Below, piece by piece: positions 35,183 through 45,901 of a stretch of 64,000 nt of DNA (within the stretch, counting starts at the first letter, position 1; each line of letters begins with the position of its first letter). Source of the DNA: Phascolomyces articulosus (taxonomy: Eukaryota; Mucoromycota; Mucoromycetes; Mucorales; Lichtheimiaceae); NCBI GenBank assembly GCA_025677815.1, contig JAIXMP010000032.1:62001-126000 (forward strand). The letters run 5' to 3'. The notes beneath the pieces were generated by a model, which did no database searches, was not told the DNA's origin, and saw nothing but the letters and a program-made list of their open reading frames with translations. Made by a program: the position numbers and the translations under genes.

Positions 35183-37543
35183 TTATCTTTGATTTATACG
35201 AATAAAATTGGTATACATTTGTTCAATTTCTTGATTAAATTCTTGGTTTGTTTTTTTACGAGAAATGGCACCTTTTGCAGTCATTGGTAGTTGTTTGCCA
35301 AACGGTAATATGTATATCATTTCAGGAATTGAAATAGCAGCCTCGTAGTGTCCTGTTTTATTTACTTTGCGAATGACTTGATGCACTAATAATCATTAAA
35401 GCATTATTGTTGTTAGTATATAATAAAACATGTATACACACATTTGCTTTTGTTGAAATATTAAAAACTTGGAGTCAACGACAATTTCTCCTCCAAATAA
35501 TGTAAAAAAAAATTGCCTTTAGAAATGATGTTGTCTTGGGAATAATGAACTGTTTTGTCCGTATCAAGTTCAATTAATACAGCAATACATAAGCGGTTAT
35601 TACCAACAATCACACACTTTTTGATGATTTCCTCTTTACATAGTTCTGTCTCCAGAGGTATTGGATTCACCAAGACTCCACTTTTTCTAGATAGAGTATT
35701 AGGAAGGGTGTAGAACATATTATAGGGAGAAGCATTAGTAAATAATATTGGATGCCAGTGACAAAATAATAATAATAGTATAAACCGTATACAATTAATT
35801 CTTGAAACAATTACTTACAGATTCATGATATCATCCATTCTCCCAACATAAGTCCAATACCTTGGTGAGTCTTTGATAAACAAATCTCGAGTGGCATAAT
35901 TACCATTGGGTCGATTGGCTACATTTTTAGCGAGTGAAGGAAAATTACTGTGTATCACAAGATGAAACATGTCGTTATCGAACGGTTCAAAGGTAGCATA
36001 ATGCATCAATTCAGGTGTTGGATGAATCTTGTACCAATTCTTATTTTCCCTGGACACGTTAGCTTGAGACATGATACATGTCTCTACCATTAAAAAATAA
36101 TAGTGCAGCTTGTGTTATTTTTTTTATGTAATATTTTATGCATATATTACTATTACCTGTTGCCCCATAATGTGTACGAACATTTAATCCTTTCGATTGC
36201 AAATAATCGCCAATTTCTATTTGAAGTGGCAACCCGCCATAAAAACAATACTTTACTCGTTGTAATGTTTTTGAGACTATTGTCCAATTGTTGCCAGGAA
36301 GAGTTTTCAAATATTCTGCCAGTCGTTCAAGAAAAGAAGGAGGAGCCAACATCAAAGACACTTGAAACATTTCTGAAACTTCAAGAAAATCGTGAGGGTG
36401 TAGTTTCGATAGATCATCCAATAAAACAACGGATCCACCTACTGAAAAAACCGTGAAGAGCTCTCCTATATTATAATATTTTCGGAAATGAGTGAATGAA
36501 GAGATATTAAATTGTTGCATTTGAAAAAAACAAACAAACAAACCTAGACTTGCACCAGCCAAAAAGGATGTTGCTATTATTATCATAACATCGGTAGACT
36601 GCATGATAAAATTGGGGTCATCCTTTCCTTCACGAATAAGTGATTTAATGTTCATTTCTAAAACCATATACATAATGGATTGTGTGCTCCAATGGATTAA
36701 CTTGGGGTATGTTGTGGATGTGGACCCCGATGTGATTGCGTAAACGACTGTAGTTGTGGAATCTACATCATGCTGTGCTGAAATAATCAGTCTATTATCT
36801 AAAAGAGTTGTTTGCCGCATGTAGTGAGCGAAAAAAAATTCAAACAAACAAATAAAAAAGATTTTCCACCTCTAAATTTCTCCAACATGCAAAAGAAAAA
36901 AAAATGTTCGCATATTTGGCATCAACTTACACGAGCTAATATGGTTGTTACTATCATCATGAATGGGATTACTGGGGGACATTGTTGTATCCAACAAAAG
37001 TTGTTCCATGATATCATCAAACTGGTCCCATATTTTAATGTCCATTATCACAGGTGTCCTTTTATTATCATTTTGAGCTATTCTTTCTCGTTGTTGTTGT
37101 TGTTGTTGTTGAGCTACTGCGTTAACAGAATCTATCGCTTTGGTAACATTTTCTTTTGACGTAATAAAAAACCCAGTATTGGATTCTATAAGTAAGTGAG
37201 TTAATACATCTTTGGTATGATGAGGACTCAAGGGAAATGTAATAAGTCCAAGTTTCAATATGGCAAAAAGAGCAAGTGTTGCTTGTATTGGATTATCGTT
37301 AAATACTGCAACGCATGATGTGTCCGGTGGAATCATAGGTTTCCATATATTTGCCAAATGAGTAGTTATTGTATCGACTTGACTATATGTTAATGTCTTG
37401 TATTCAGGCACCCTTGACGTGCCACCATCAGGAATCTTGTAATGAAACAATACATTATTCTTATAGCAATTGGTAAACGTTTCAAAGACTTGAAGAAGTG
37501 AATCAAAGTCGGTATAATTTGGTAAGTTGTTTGATGGAGCCAT
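35183..37543 (-). CDS. Stand-alone adenylation (ANL/AMP-binding) enzyme
   Basis: Spliced model: 37543-36931, 36777-36544, 36465-36157, 36083-35819, 35686-35517, 35385-35183. It gives 597 residues. ANL motifs appear in order: the core A3 loop YAITSGSTSTTYPKLI (about 217-232), LAGASLGL, GGLPLQIEIGDYL, THYGATGETCIMS (A5-like), ATRDLF (A7-like Asp), YVGRMDDIMNLKSG (A8-like hinge) and PMTAKGAISRKK with the A10 Lys. It activates a carboxylic acid with ATP; the acid is unknown. There is no carrier-protein, condensation or reductase domain in the window. The fifth intron needs a GC donor (AAG|GCAATT) for the frame to close; the matching site in the broken copy at 48 kb is GT. It is divergent from an MFS gene across a transposable element whose repeat ends 126 bp upstream of this start codon. 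Confidence 0.82.
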
Positions 37544-37668
37544 AATAGATGATAGGCAACCAATAAATTATTTTCTAATTGTAGTACGTAACTGTCTGGA
37601 TAATAGGATAGAAGAGAAAAGAAAAAAAAACAAAAAGAAAGAGGGATGTGATCAAAGTGTAAATTTGC

Positions 37669-38164
37669 TATGGTGCAAGCAGTCTTAAATAGATATTTTT
37701 TTTTTACTTTTTTCAAAATTGAACTACTCTTTGGATCTCTAAGCTTATTTGAAATATATCTCAAGATTTATAAAGTTGAACATGTATAGAATATTAATCC
37801 TGAGACAGGTTTTTGATAAACCCAATGATGATCTTGCAGATATGTTTTAAAAAAATAGGACTTAAGCAGAGAGACCCGCGGAAAGCAACAGATTTTTTAT
37901 GCTAGTGCATCCATATGTAGCTAGCAAATTTCCATGTTTGGATGATGCGTACTTGCACCATCGAAAAAATACTCATTCTTAATGAAGTAGGCATAAAACA
38001 TAGAGAACTATTCCTTAGTCTTTCTTGATTAATGCATTTTAAATTTGTACGTAGCATAATAAATCAAAGTTATTAGGAGGATTTTACATTTGTCATTGAA
38101 GATAATATAAAATTCCATAAAGTTAAAGTGTGTATAGTTTCAAGTATATGTCGTCATGTGGGTA
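37669..38164. repeat. Left terminal inverted repeat of 5.65-kb element
   Basis: About 496 bp, beginning TATGGTGCAAGCAGTC and ending CATGTGGGTA. The reverse complement recurs at about 42822-43319 with only scattered single-base differences. The TA at the outer edge of both arms would fit a TA target-site duplication. Confidence 0.85.
37684..37691 (-). promoter_or_regulatory. TATA-like motif inside left repeat arm, facing adenylation gene
   Basis: On the minus strand TATTTAAG lies about 141 bp before the adenylation gene's ATG. The same motif occurs in the right arm facing the MFS gene. Use as a core promoter is inference. Confidence 0.3.
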
Positions 38165-38589
38165 TAAAGTTTTATAATAATAAACACCAGTTATCATCAG
38201 TTACATAAATAATAAATATGTACTCCGACTCACTACTGCATATTAAGCATCCAATGAAGTATGCAGTTACACCATCATGCAAATGCATCATATGGATGTT
38301 ATAGGACCAATTATTACATCAATTACAATACAGCTACACAAATTTTTACAACGAATTAAACAGACACGACTGCGTATTGACGACCTTTGTATAATCAATA
38401 CTCACTCTGGCTACGTTCGACGACGTGAATCAACAGAATTTCATCAATCATTTCGACGTTTGTTAATAAGGGTGGATGATAAACTGGAAAAAGGAGAATT
38501 GGGAATCGCTCATATAGCCTTAAAGTTCTCTTTCCTCCAACTCAATATACTGGTGGAATCAACCAAGCAATTAAGAAACATAACAGCAA

Positions 38590-39217
38590 CAACCTTGTCT
38601 GTTGTTGCAAAGCAAATGGGATTCTACTAACTGACTTAAGTACCAAAGATTTTCGTAAAGGAATTGTTAAAAAATTTATAGATAAACAAGAACAACACCG
38701 TCCAAGCGACCTTCCTTTGACCAACAAGTTATGATCAAGGTTTTGGAATTTGGATATTCGTTATCAAGCAAGGAATTTTTGGCTTCGCATCCTACACCAC
38801 AAACTTTCCTGCAGAAGAGTTTTACATAAATTATTGCCTCATGACTACCCTTCGCCTCTTTGTCCTATCTGTTCACTTTCGATTGAGGATGAAGATCATT
38901 TTATTTACCGGTACCCCAGGAAATGGTTAATTTGGAAAGAAGTATTACAAGACCTTTTACTAATACCGATATCTTATCAAGATGTGGAGAATGCTGTTTA
39001 CAAGCTACATTTCCCAACTAATCCTCCACGCGTATCAAGTTCAATTATTTTTACAAGTATTCTGGAACATATATGGAAATCACATTGGCAATTCATTTTT
39101 AATAACGTTCCATTTGTACCCCAACATATTATTAATCGAATCCATTCTTATCTCATCGAACGCACATTAGGAAAAGAACTTCCACATTCTCCCCCTTCTC
39201 TCCACCTCTCAACATGA
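38590..39217 (+). pseudogene. LINE reverse-transcriptase C-terminal fragment
   Basis: A decayed stretch reading KANGILLTDLSTKDFRKG, then an in-frame TGA at 38732, then RYQARNFWLRILHHKLSCRR and PLCPICSLSIEDEDHFIYR up to the stop at 39217. The pattern NFWLRILHHKL...Cx2C...E(D/E)xxHFI is the zinc-binding C-terminal region (zf-RVT type) found at the end of non-LTR retrotransposon reverse transcriptases. No reverse-transcriptase core is present upstream; the frame at 38277-38630 has no motif I can name. It is a 5'-truncated relic, as is usual for LINEs, lying inside the inverted-repeat element. Confidence 0.6.
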
Positions 39218-39890
39218 CGTGGTTTGAAATAAAACTCGACTCTTTTTTTTTTAGAGCACCTAAAAAAAAATTATGCAGTTAAACATCGTATAAAAAATGA
39301 TATGGTATATATAAAAGTTAAAAGTATTCTTATACCTTCATCTCATTCGCGTTTTTTTCTTTAATTTTAAAACACTTTGTAAAGTATGCCAAAGCGCTGT
39401 GGAAATACAAGATCATCAAAAGGTTCCTAATTCATTTAACAAGTAGGTGTTATAGATAAATGATCTTTTTTTTTAAAAAAAAAAAAGAAAGAAATATCCT
39501 CATTAACAAAATTATCATTAACATGCTTCTATATATACGTATTTCGTTTTATAAGCACCAAGAACAGGTTGAAGTTGTACAGCAGACTGATACTGAGGAT
39601 CAACAAGTTCAGACAGACTTGGTGTCTTTGTTTCACAATGCGCTTAGGTGGAAAAGTGGTTCAGGAAACTATCTTCGTAGTTTGCGTACTGGTATATATC
39701 CCGTTCATATTATGAATATTTGGCATTCAAAATATATACCCTACTATATATAAATACTAGAGAAGTGTAATCCTCAATGATTATCACTCTCCTCTTTCTT
39801 TTTATATATTTTTATTTCAATTTATTTTATTTTTTATATTTTTCCTATATTATTATTATTATTTATATCAGTTATATTATTATTATCATC

Positions 39891-39958
39891 AGTACCTTTT
39901 ATTTTTATCATTAGTACCTTTTCATTTTTATCATTAGTACCTTTTCATTTTTATCATT
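39891..39958. repeat. Tandem repeat, three units of 22-23 bp
   Basis: Three head-to-tail units of AGTACCTTTT(C)ATTTTTATCATT, the last two identical and the first lacking one base. It lies in non-coding DNA of the inverted-repeat element. Confidence 0.85.
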
Positions 39959-40137
39959 ATTTTGTATTAGAAATAGCAGTGAAATCTATAAAGCCAAAGG
40001 CCTTTTTTTCCACTCGCGCAACCAACTTATTGATCATGCATCCGTCCATAATTGTGTAACCTGCATATTGTTCCTGAGTCTGACCTTGATATCCAATATT
40101 GAGACTTTTAGTTGTGAAATGATGTTACTTCTTGGTC

Positions 40138-40700
40138 CTATTCGACCTTCTTGTTTATTCCATCACTTCCGACATTAGTCTCTATTACCAAGGACCTTAG
40201 CATCTTGGTAATGCAGCCAAGGACCTTGTCCAACCAATAACCTTCTGTCCCATTTATATATGCAATACGATTGGATATTATTCCTCGCCAAGTTGTCTTC
40301 TGCCAAGAATAATTGGTTGCCGCGCTGCTTTGGAAAAAGTATAAAAGGCCAGGATTTTTGAACTGAAATAAAGAATCATCGAACATTTTACTAAAAGAAT
40401 AAATTAACATTCTTATCCCTCGATCACTCAAATATTGAGTAATCATATTTGTTTTATATTCTTGATACAATTCATATCCATCCAATTGCTTATTAAAAAG
40501 TCTTATTTTATCTAACCACTTGATCCAATCAGTTCACATACAAGTCTTCCAATTTCTACAATAACTGAAGACCATTTTATTAAATATATCGTTGTAGTAA
40601 ACGTTAATTACTACTGGTGCTCACTATATTAAACTACTTATTATCTGTAATCCACCTAAGTCCTATCTTAAAATCAAGGGTTACAGTAGGCTATTTTGTA
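40138..40700 (-). pseudogene. Possible second LINE fragment
   Basis: The minus strand has an open frame of 115 codons (40485-40138) preceded by decayed sequence with KIGLRWITDNK, which recalls the K-x-GGLxIxDxx motif near the end of LINE reverse transcriptases. The downstream frame (LFQFKNPGLLYFF, SAATNYSWQKTTW) has no specific motif. It lies in the opposite orientation to the other LINE fragment. The assignment is weak. Confidence 0.3.
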
Positions 40701-40725
40701 CTAAATCATGATTAGCTACACTTAC

Positions 40726-42240
40726 AGGTGATTCGCGTTGGAAAAAATGGCGTGTCAAAAAGAAAGAAAACATGCGACGTGAAACTATGTTCGGATCGCG
40801 TCCAATAACAAGTTTTTTTTGGAAGAGCCTCACCCGAGGACCATACTATCAAACCACCAAAGCAGATGGAAACCAAAAGCAAAAATGCCGTTGAAATTGA
40901 AAAAATGCACAAGATCTATGGTGATTTGTATGAAAAAGTCTCCCAAATTAGAAATTCTACATCACCAGCTAGATCCCTTAATGCTTACGAAACTTTATGT
41001 TTGCTCAGTGTTCACTGTTAGTTCAAGAATCGAGTACTTGGGTGTAACAAGATTCAAACATGTACCAAAGCTGCAACTGCATTCTGGTTCTCTCCAAACT
41101 CGTATCGTATACGTGCCATTGCAAAGTGGGCAGACACTTTCTATTACTTGGCAAGTTGCCTTTTCACCAACAAGGTCGACATGCTAAGAGAGAATCATTA
41201 ATGAATGATGAAGATGTGAAAAAGAGGTGCCTTTCCTTCTGGAAGACACTGGATCCACCAAAAAGATCGGCCATACTACTCAAAAAAGAGCTTGAAACGA
41301 AAATCCTTCCCGACTTGCTAGGTACTACTAGGAACGTGTCTGAGAGAACCATTATATCTCATTTTCATGACCGGGGCTATGGATACCAGAGATACACTAA
41401 GAATGTAAGTTATTTAACAATTATTTTGTAAACTTGTATAATAGTATTATTATAACGAGCAGATTTTGTATTATTGTGTCGTAATAAATTCTTATTCGAG
41501 CTTTTATAGATTTATTACGATGGTCATGAACGTTCAGATGTTCAGGAAAACCGTATTGAAGAGCCAGTTTTAAATGAGTTCCAGAAAGAACATGCTCTAT
41601 GTACCCACGATGAACCTACCTTCTACTCCAACGACTCTAAGAATGATATTTGGCTTGCTGACAGTGAGTCTGTATTACGAAAGAAAGGACCAGGTGGGTC
41701 CATAATGGTTTCTGACTTTTTATGCCCCTGTCACGAACCATTGAAAATGACAGCCGCAGATCGTTCTAAACATGGATTGCCGGATAATTTTCCACTTCAA
41801 GCTCGAGTTTTTTTTAAAGCAGGAAAAAACAAGGAAGGTTGGTGGACAAATGAAGATATGTTAAAACAACTTGAAGCTGCCATTGTTATCTTTAAAATCA
41901 TTCATCCAAAATGTATTGGTAAAATATCATTATTATTACTATTATAACTATTGAATGATATAGAAAAATTAACATGTATTTCTTTTAAAAAGGGGTGTTT
42001 GCTTTCGATCAATCTAGTAATCATTCCGCATATCCGAATGATGCTCTCGTTGCAAGTAGAATGACATTGCATGACAAGAAAGAACCAGAGCTCGTATACC
42101 CTTTTAAGCGACGAGGTTATACCTATGATAGTGATGGATTTATTGTTCCACAAAACTTCTATTATGAACAAGGCTATCGCACAAGAGATGGAAAGCGTTA
42201 CAAAGTTTCTTTCATGAATGGTGTTAAAGAAAGTACGGTA
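40726..42240 (+). pseudogene. Decayed DDE-type transposase
   Basis: Pieces in changing frames form one protein. The N-terminal part is SRWKKWRVKKKENMRRET followed by ITSFFWKS, then stops. Next comes GRHAKRESLMNDEDVKKRC and DRGYGYQRYTKN, then across an intron (41405-41509) YYDGHERSDVQENRI. The catalytic region shows HDEPTFYSNDSKNDIWL (first acidic site), KKGPGGSIMVSDFLCP, GWWTNEDMLKQ and, after another intron, FAFDQSSNHSAYPNDAL (second Asp). These motifs fit a transposase family common in basidiomycetes and mucoromycetes. In that family a C-terminal segment with ELNFIExFWG supplies the last acidic residue; here the protein stops near MNGVKEST without it. Stops, shifts and the missing C-terminus make it inactive. 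Confidence 0.7.
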
Positions 42241-42688
42241 CTTTTTTTTGTTTTTGTTTTTGATGTTTTTTCTTCTTCAGATTACTATCCTTTACCAATT
42301 GTAGCTGTATTTTTTATAAATTATAAATCCCACCGTCGTATTGGATTGAACTAAAACGAATTCATCATCCAAGTTATTCACTATATTTTTTTTCTTTTCT
42401 TTATTCTATTTCTTTTATCCATCACCTTTAAATTGATAGCGTTTTTTTTTTAAGTTTAAATTTATAAATATATAGAATATATGGTTCAACCCCACTCCCC
42501 TGTTTTTTTATTATTTCTTCATTGTTATACTATACAATGAACTATTCAATTTTCTTATCTTTTCTTATTTTCATCAACAATACAACCACCATCATCTTGT
42601 TTAATACAACTTCCTGTCATCATATTTCTATTGAACCATATAGTGAATAGCTTTTATATTTTTTTTATTTAAAATAAAAAAAAATACT

Positions 42689-42823
42689 TATGGTGCTGGT
42701 ATATAAATAAATTTACTCTTAAAATCAAGAACCACAATCCTAACCATATATGGATATCGGGATTTGAATATTTTAGGATGCACCATTTCTAAAAGATGTC
42801 TACTTAAGACTGCCTGCACCATA
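42689..42823. mobile_element. Small MITE-like element abutting the right repeat arm
   Basis: A 135-bp unit starting TATGGTGCTGGTATA and ending CTGCCTGCACCATA. Its ends match the outer ends of the large element (TATGGTGC...GCACCATA), and its inner right sequence (cttaagtagacat on the opposite strand) matches the large element's terminus. It carries no coding sequence. It shares its TA with the inner border of the right arm. Confidence 0.55.
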
Positions 42824-43319
42824 CCCACATGACGATATATACTTGAAACTATACACACTTTAACTTTATGGAATTTTATATTATCTTCAATGACAAATGT
42901 AAAATCCTCCTAATAACTTTGATTTATTATGCTACGTACAAATTTAAAATGCATTAATCAAGAAAGACTAAGGAATAGTTCTCTATGTTTTATGCCTACT
43001 TCATTAAGAATGAGTATTTTTTCGATGGTGCAAGTATGCATCATCCAAACATGGAAATTTGCTAGCTACATATGAATGCACTAGCATAAAAAATCTGTTG
43101 CTTTCCGCGGGTCTCTCTGCTTAAGTCCTATTTTTTAAAACATATCTGCAAGATCATCATTGAGTTTATCAAAAATCTGTCTCAGGATTAATATTCTATA
43201 CATGTTCAACTTTATAAATCTTGAGATATATTTCAAATAAGCTTAGAGATCCAAAGAGTAGTTCAATTTTGAAAAAAGTAAAAAAAAAAAAATGTCTATT
43301 TAAGACTGCTTGCACCATA
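42822..43319. repeat. Right terminal inverted repeat of 5.65-kb element
   Basis: Reverse complement of 37669-38164, about 498 bp, ending in CTTGCACCATA. Its outer edge is 212 bp before the MFS start codon. Confidence 0.85.
43297..43304 (+). promoter_or_regulatory. TATA-like motif inside right repeat arm, facing MFS gene
   Basis: TATTTAAG lies about 235 bp before the MFS ATG and is the counterpart of the motif at 37684-37691. Promoter use is inference. Confidence 0.3.
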
Positions 43320-43531
43320 ACAGAAGATTTACTTATAAAAAAAATAACGCGTAAAATAGGGGATATATATAGAACGATACGCAGATCATGTAGCTCCATA
43401 AAAAAAAAGGAGGATGTTCACATAGAATATAAACCCAGTTTCGCTTTAACTACTAAAATACGATGCTTACATGAAGTGTATATCTATTATTTATCATCCC
43501 TTTCTCTCTTCTATTTTATTATTTTATTAAT

Positions 43532-45901
43532 ATGATTATAGACGACGAAAAAAACAGTATTGGATGCAAGGCTAATAGCACCAATAATATTATAACCCAT
43601 GATGAAGATTTGACGGGGAAAGAGGCTACTCATAATCACCATCAAGAGAATCCTGCGATTTCAATTGAAAACTACCAACAACAACAATTGGAGAAGAAAA
43701 ATATATCCCAAGATTGCACCACGCCAACCAAAACATATTCTAAAAATGAAAAAATATTAATAGCATGTATAGTTTCATCTTTTTGCTTGGTGAGCTCTTT
43801 ATCAAATCGATCGTATTTCCCAGCTCTTCCTCTTATTCGCAAGGTAAAAAAAAAAAAAAAAAAAGAAAAGGAAAAAAGAAATGCACTGAAACGAATGTTT
43901 GTGTAAATGCAGATATCATACTTATTACGATAATATGCATGTATGTAATCTTTCTTTTAAGGAGTTTAATATTTCTGATGCACTTGTCAACATGACAGTA
44001 ACAGTATATATGGCTTTCCAAGGTTTCTCTCCATGTTTCTGGGGACCTATTTCTGATATCTGGGGCCGTCGACCTATTTATCTCGCAAGTTTTATCATGT
44101 TTATTGGATCATGTTGCGGTTTAGCAATGGTAAAAAGTTTTTCGGGATTGTTGATATTACGCATGATACAAGCTTTTAGTGAAAGTTCATGTAATGCTAT
44201 TGGTACGTAATCATGCAGTAGTTTACTCCCTTTTTATGATAGTACTAATGATGAGTTCAAACATATTATAATATATTCTATATAGGTTTTGGAACAATTG
44301 GAGATATTGCAACACCAGCAGAGTACGTAAAAAAAATTAGACTCCACAACAATGATGGGATTCAATTATTATTGGTTGCGTTATTTCTTTTATTTATTGA
44401 CAGCTTATTTGTAACACTATGATCAATTGATAGACGTGCAAACTTTAATAATATAATTGGATCGACCCTGAACATTTCCATGGCACTCAGTCCAATCCTG
44501 GGGGGTCTTATTTCGTATCAACTCTCTTGGAGGTAATAAGATAAAACATTCCTTAGTGAATCAAATACAGGACTAGCTATTAAAATACTAATAATATATA
44601 TATATATAAAACAGGTGGATTTTTTGGTTCCTTTTTATCTTGGGTGCAATTACTTGGTTTTCAATTCTATTCTTTTTACCTGAAACTCTGAGATCGCGTG
44701 TAATTGTTCGAGATAGAAATGGATTGTCAGAACATGACAACAGCTGCTATATACCTATTGTTTATTGGATTAAAAAAATGAGACTATTACTACATCGTCG
44801 TAATTCTTCCTTTTCATCTTTTCCAAGAATCACAGTAACGAATTTAGAGGCTAACGATGAGAAAACTTCCAACAAACATTGCCAAAGAAGAATGCCCAAC
44901 TTTTTGGAACAAATACTATTTCTACGCTATCCTGATATTTCACTCGTTATCATTTCAATCTGTTGCTTTGCTTCCATCTGTATATCGCTTTTGATGACAA
45001 CAACACCCACACATTTTTCAACCATTTATAATCTAAACACCTTTCAAATTGGCCTTTGCTATATACCCTATGCCGTTGGATGCATTGTTGGATCATTCAT
45101 TAGTGGCCCTGCACTTAATCGCTCTTTTAGAAATATTGCTCTGAAACAACAAATACCTATAGAAATGATTAAATCTTCACGTAATATACCTATTGATTTT
45201 CCTATTTATCGTGCACGTTTGCAAGGTATTTCTTTTGTAATTGCGGTGGGTCAACTTGTGATGATTGCCTATGGATGGGTGTTGTATGTCAGAGCCCATC
45301 TTGCTGTTCCTCTTGTGCTCCAGTTTCTTGGTAAGGAAAAGTCACGTTTTAACTATTTTTTTTCTACTAATGATAATTTTCTTATTCATTTGTTACAAAA
45401 AAAAAAGAATACCTAGATGGATATTAAAATTTCTTATTTTTCGCTAATGTACTAAAATGATATAATATATAATAATAATAGTGGGTTTGTGTAACACTCC
45501 AATATTAAACGCAGGAACTGCTTTATTAATCGATTTAATCCCCAATCGAAGTGCTTCAATTATGGCAGTATATAATCTTGTTGGAAGCTTTATTAGGTAA
45601 GTGAATCCAAAACTCTTTTTTTTTGATTTTGCATTAAGTAACTTGAGAAGAGGAATGTCTCCTATGCATAAGAATGCAAAGTAATATTAATTTCCTGGTA
45701 AATGGGAATGATTCTTCTAGAGCTTTGGCAGTTGCCACCGTTGAAATTATTATTGATCATATCGGTTTAGGATGGACTTTTACTATTTTTGGTTTGATGA
45801 TGTCAATAAGCATCGTCAGTATACAAATTTTAATTAAATACGGTACAAAGTGGAGGGCACGTCGAATGGAGAAACAACAAGTAAAAGCGTCTCATCAATA
45901 A
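43532..45901 (+). CDS. MFS transporter (DHA1 drug:H+ antiporter type), copy 1
   Basis: Spliced model: 43532-43843, 43962-44202, 44286-44322, 44434-44532, 44615-45330, 45482-45596, 45721-45901. It gives 566 residues. A hydrophilic N-terminal tail of about 75 residues precedes the first helix (ILIACIVSSFCLVSSLSNRS). Family signatures are the helix 2-3 loop GPISDIWGRRPIYL, the LRMIQAFSESSCNAIG segment, ERANFNN...LSPILGGLI (antiporter motif C region), W(I/V)FWFLFILG, a long central loop, and late helices with LLIDLIPNRSASIMAV. About 12 helices fit the drug:proton antiporter branch. The substrate is unknown; its place beside an adenylation enzyme suggests export of that enzyme's product, which is inference. 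All seven exons have counterparts in the paralogue at 49960-52321, five with identical length. Confidence 0.85.

Larger units (their letters stand above)
37669..43319. mobile_element. 5.65-kb DNA-transposon-like element with long inverted repeats
   Basis: Two near-identical inverted arms of about 496 bp bound 4.66 kb of interior. The interior holds a decayed DDE-type transposase (40726-42240, plus), LINE-type fragments on both strands, a short tandem repeat (39891-39958) and a MITE-like insertion touching the right arm. The ends read T-A-TGGTGCAAG and CTTGCACCA-T-A, consistent with insertion at TA. The transposase carries stops and frameshifts and lacks its C-terminal end, so this copy is not autonomous. 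The arms are so similar that the structure is probably young or has been homogenised. The element lies between the divergent adenylation and MFS genes. Confidence 0.75.

Noticed and set aside
37390..37764. Open frame on the minus strand crossing from the left repeat arm into the adenylation gene
   Set aside because: Its first part is simply the repeat-arm sequence, also seen as a frame at 43221-43535, and it then runs out of frame through the real first exon. It is a by-product of the repeat.
39891..39958. Short tandem repeat considered as a CRISPR array
   Set aside because: Units are directly adjacent with no spacers, AT-only in character, in a eukaryotic transposon interior.
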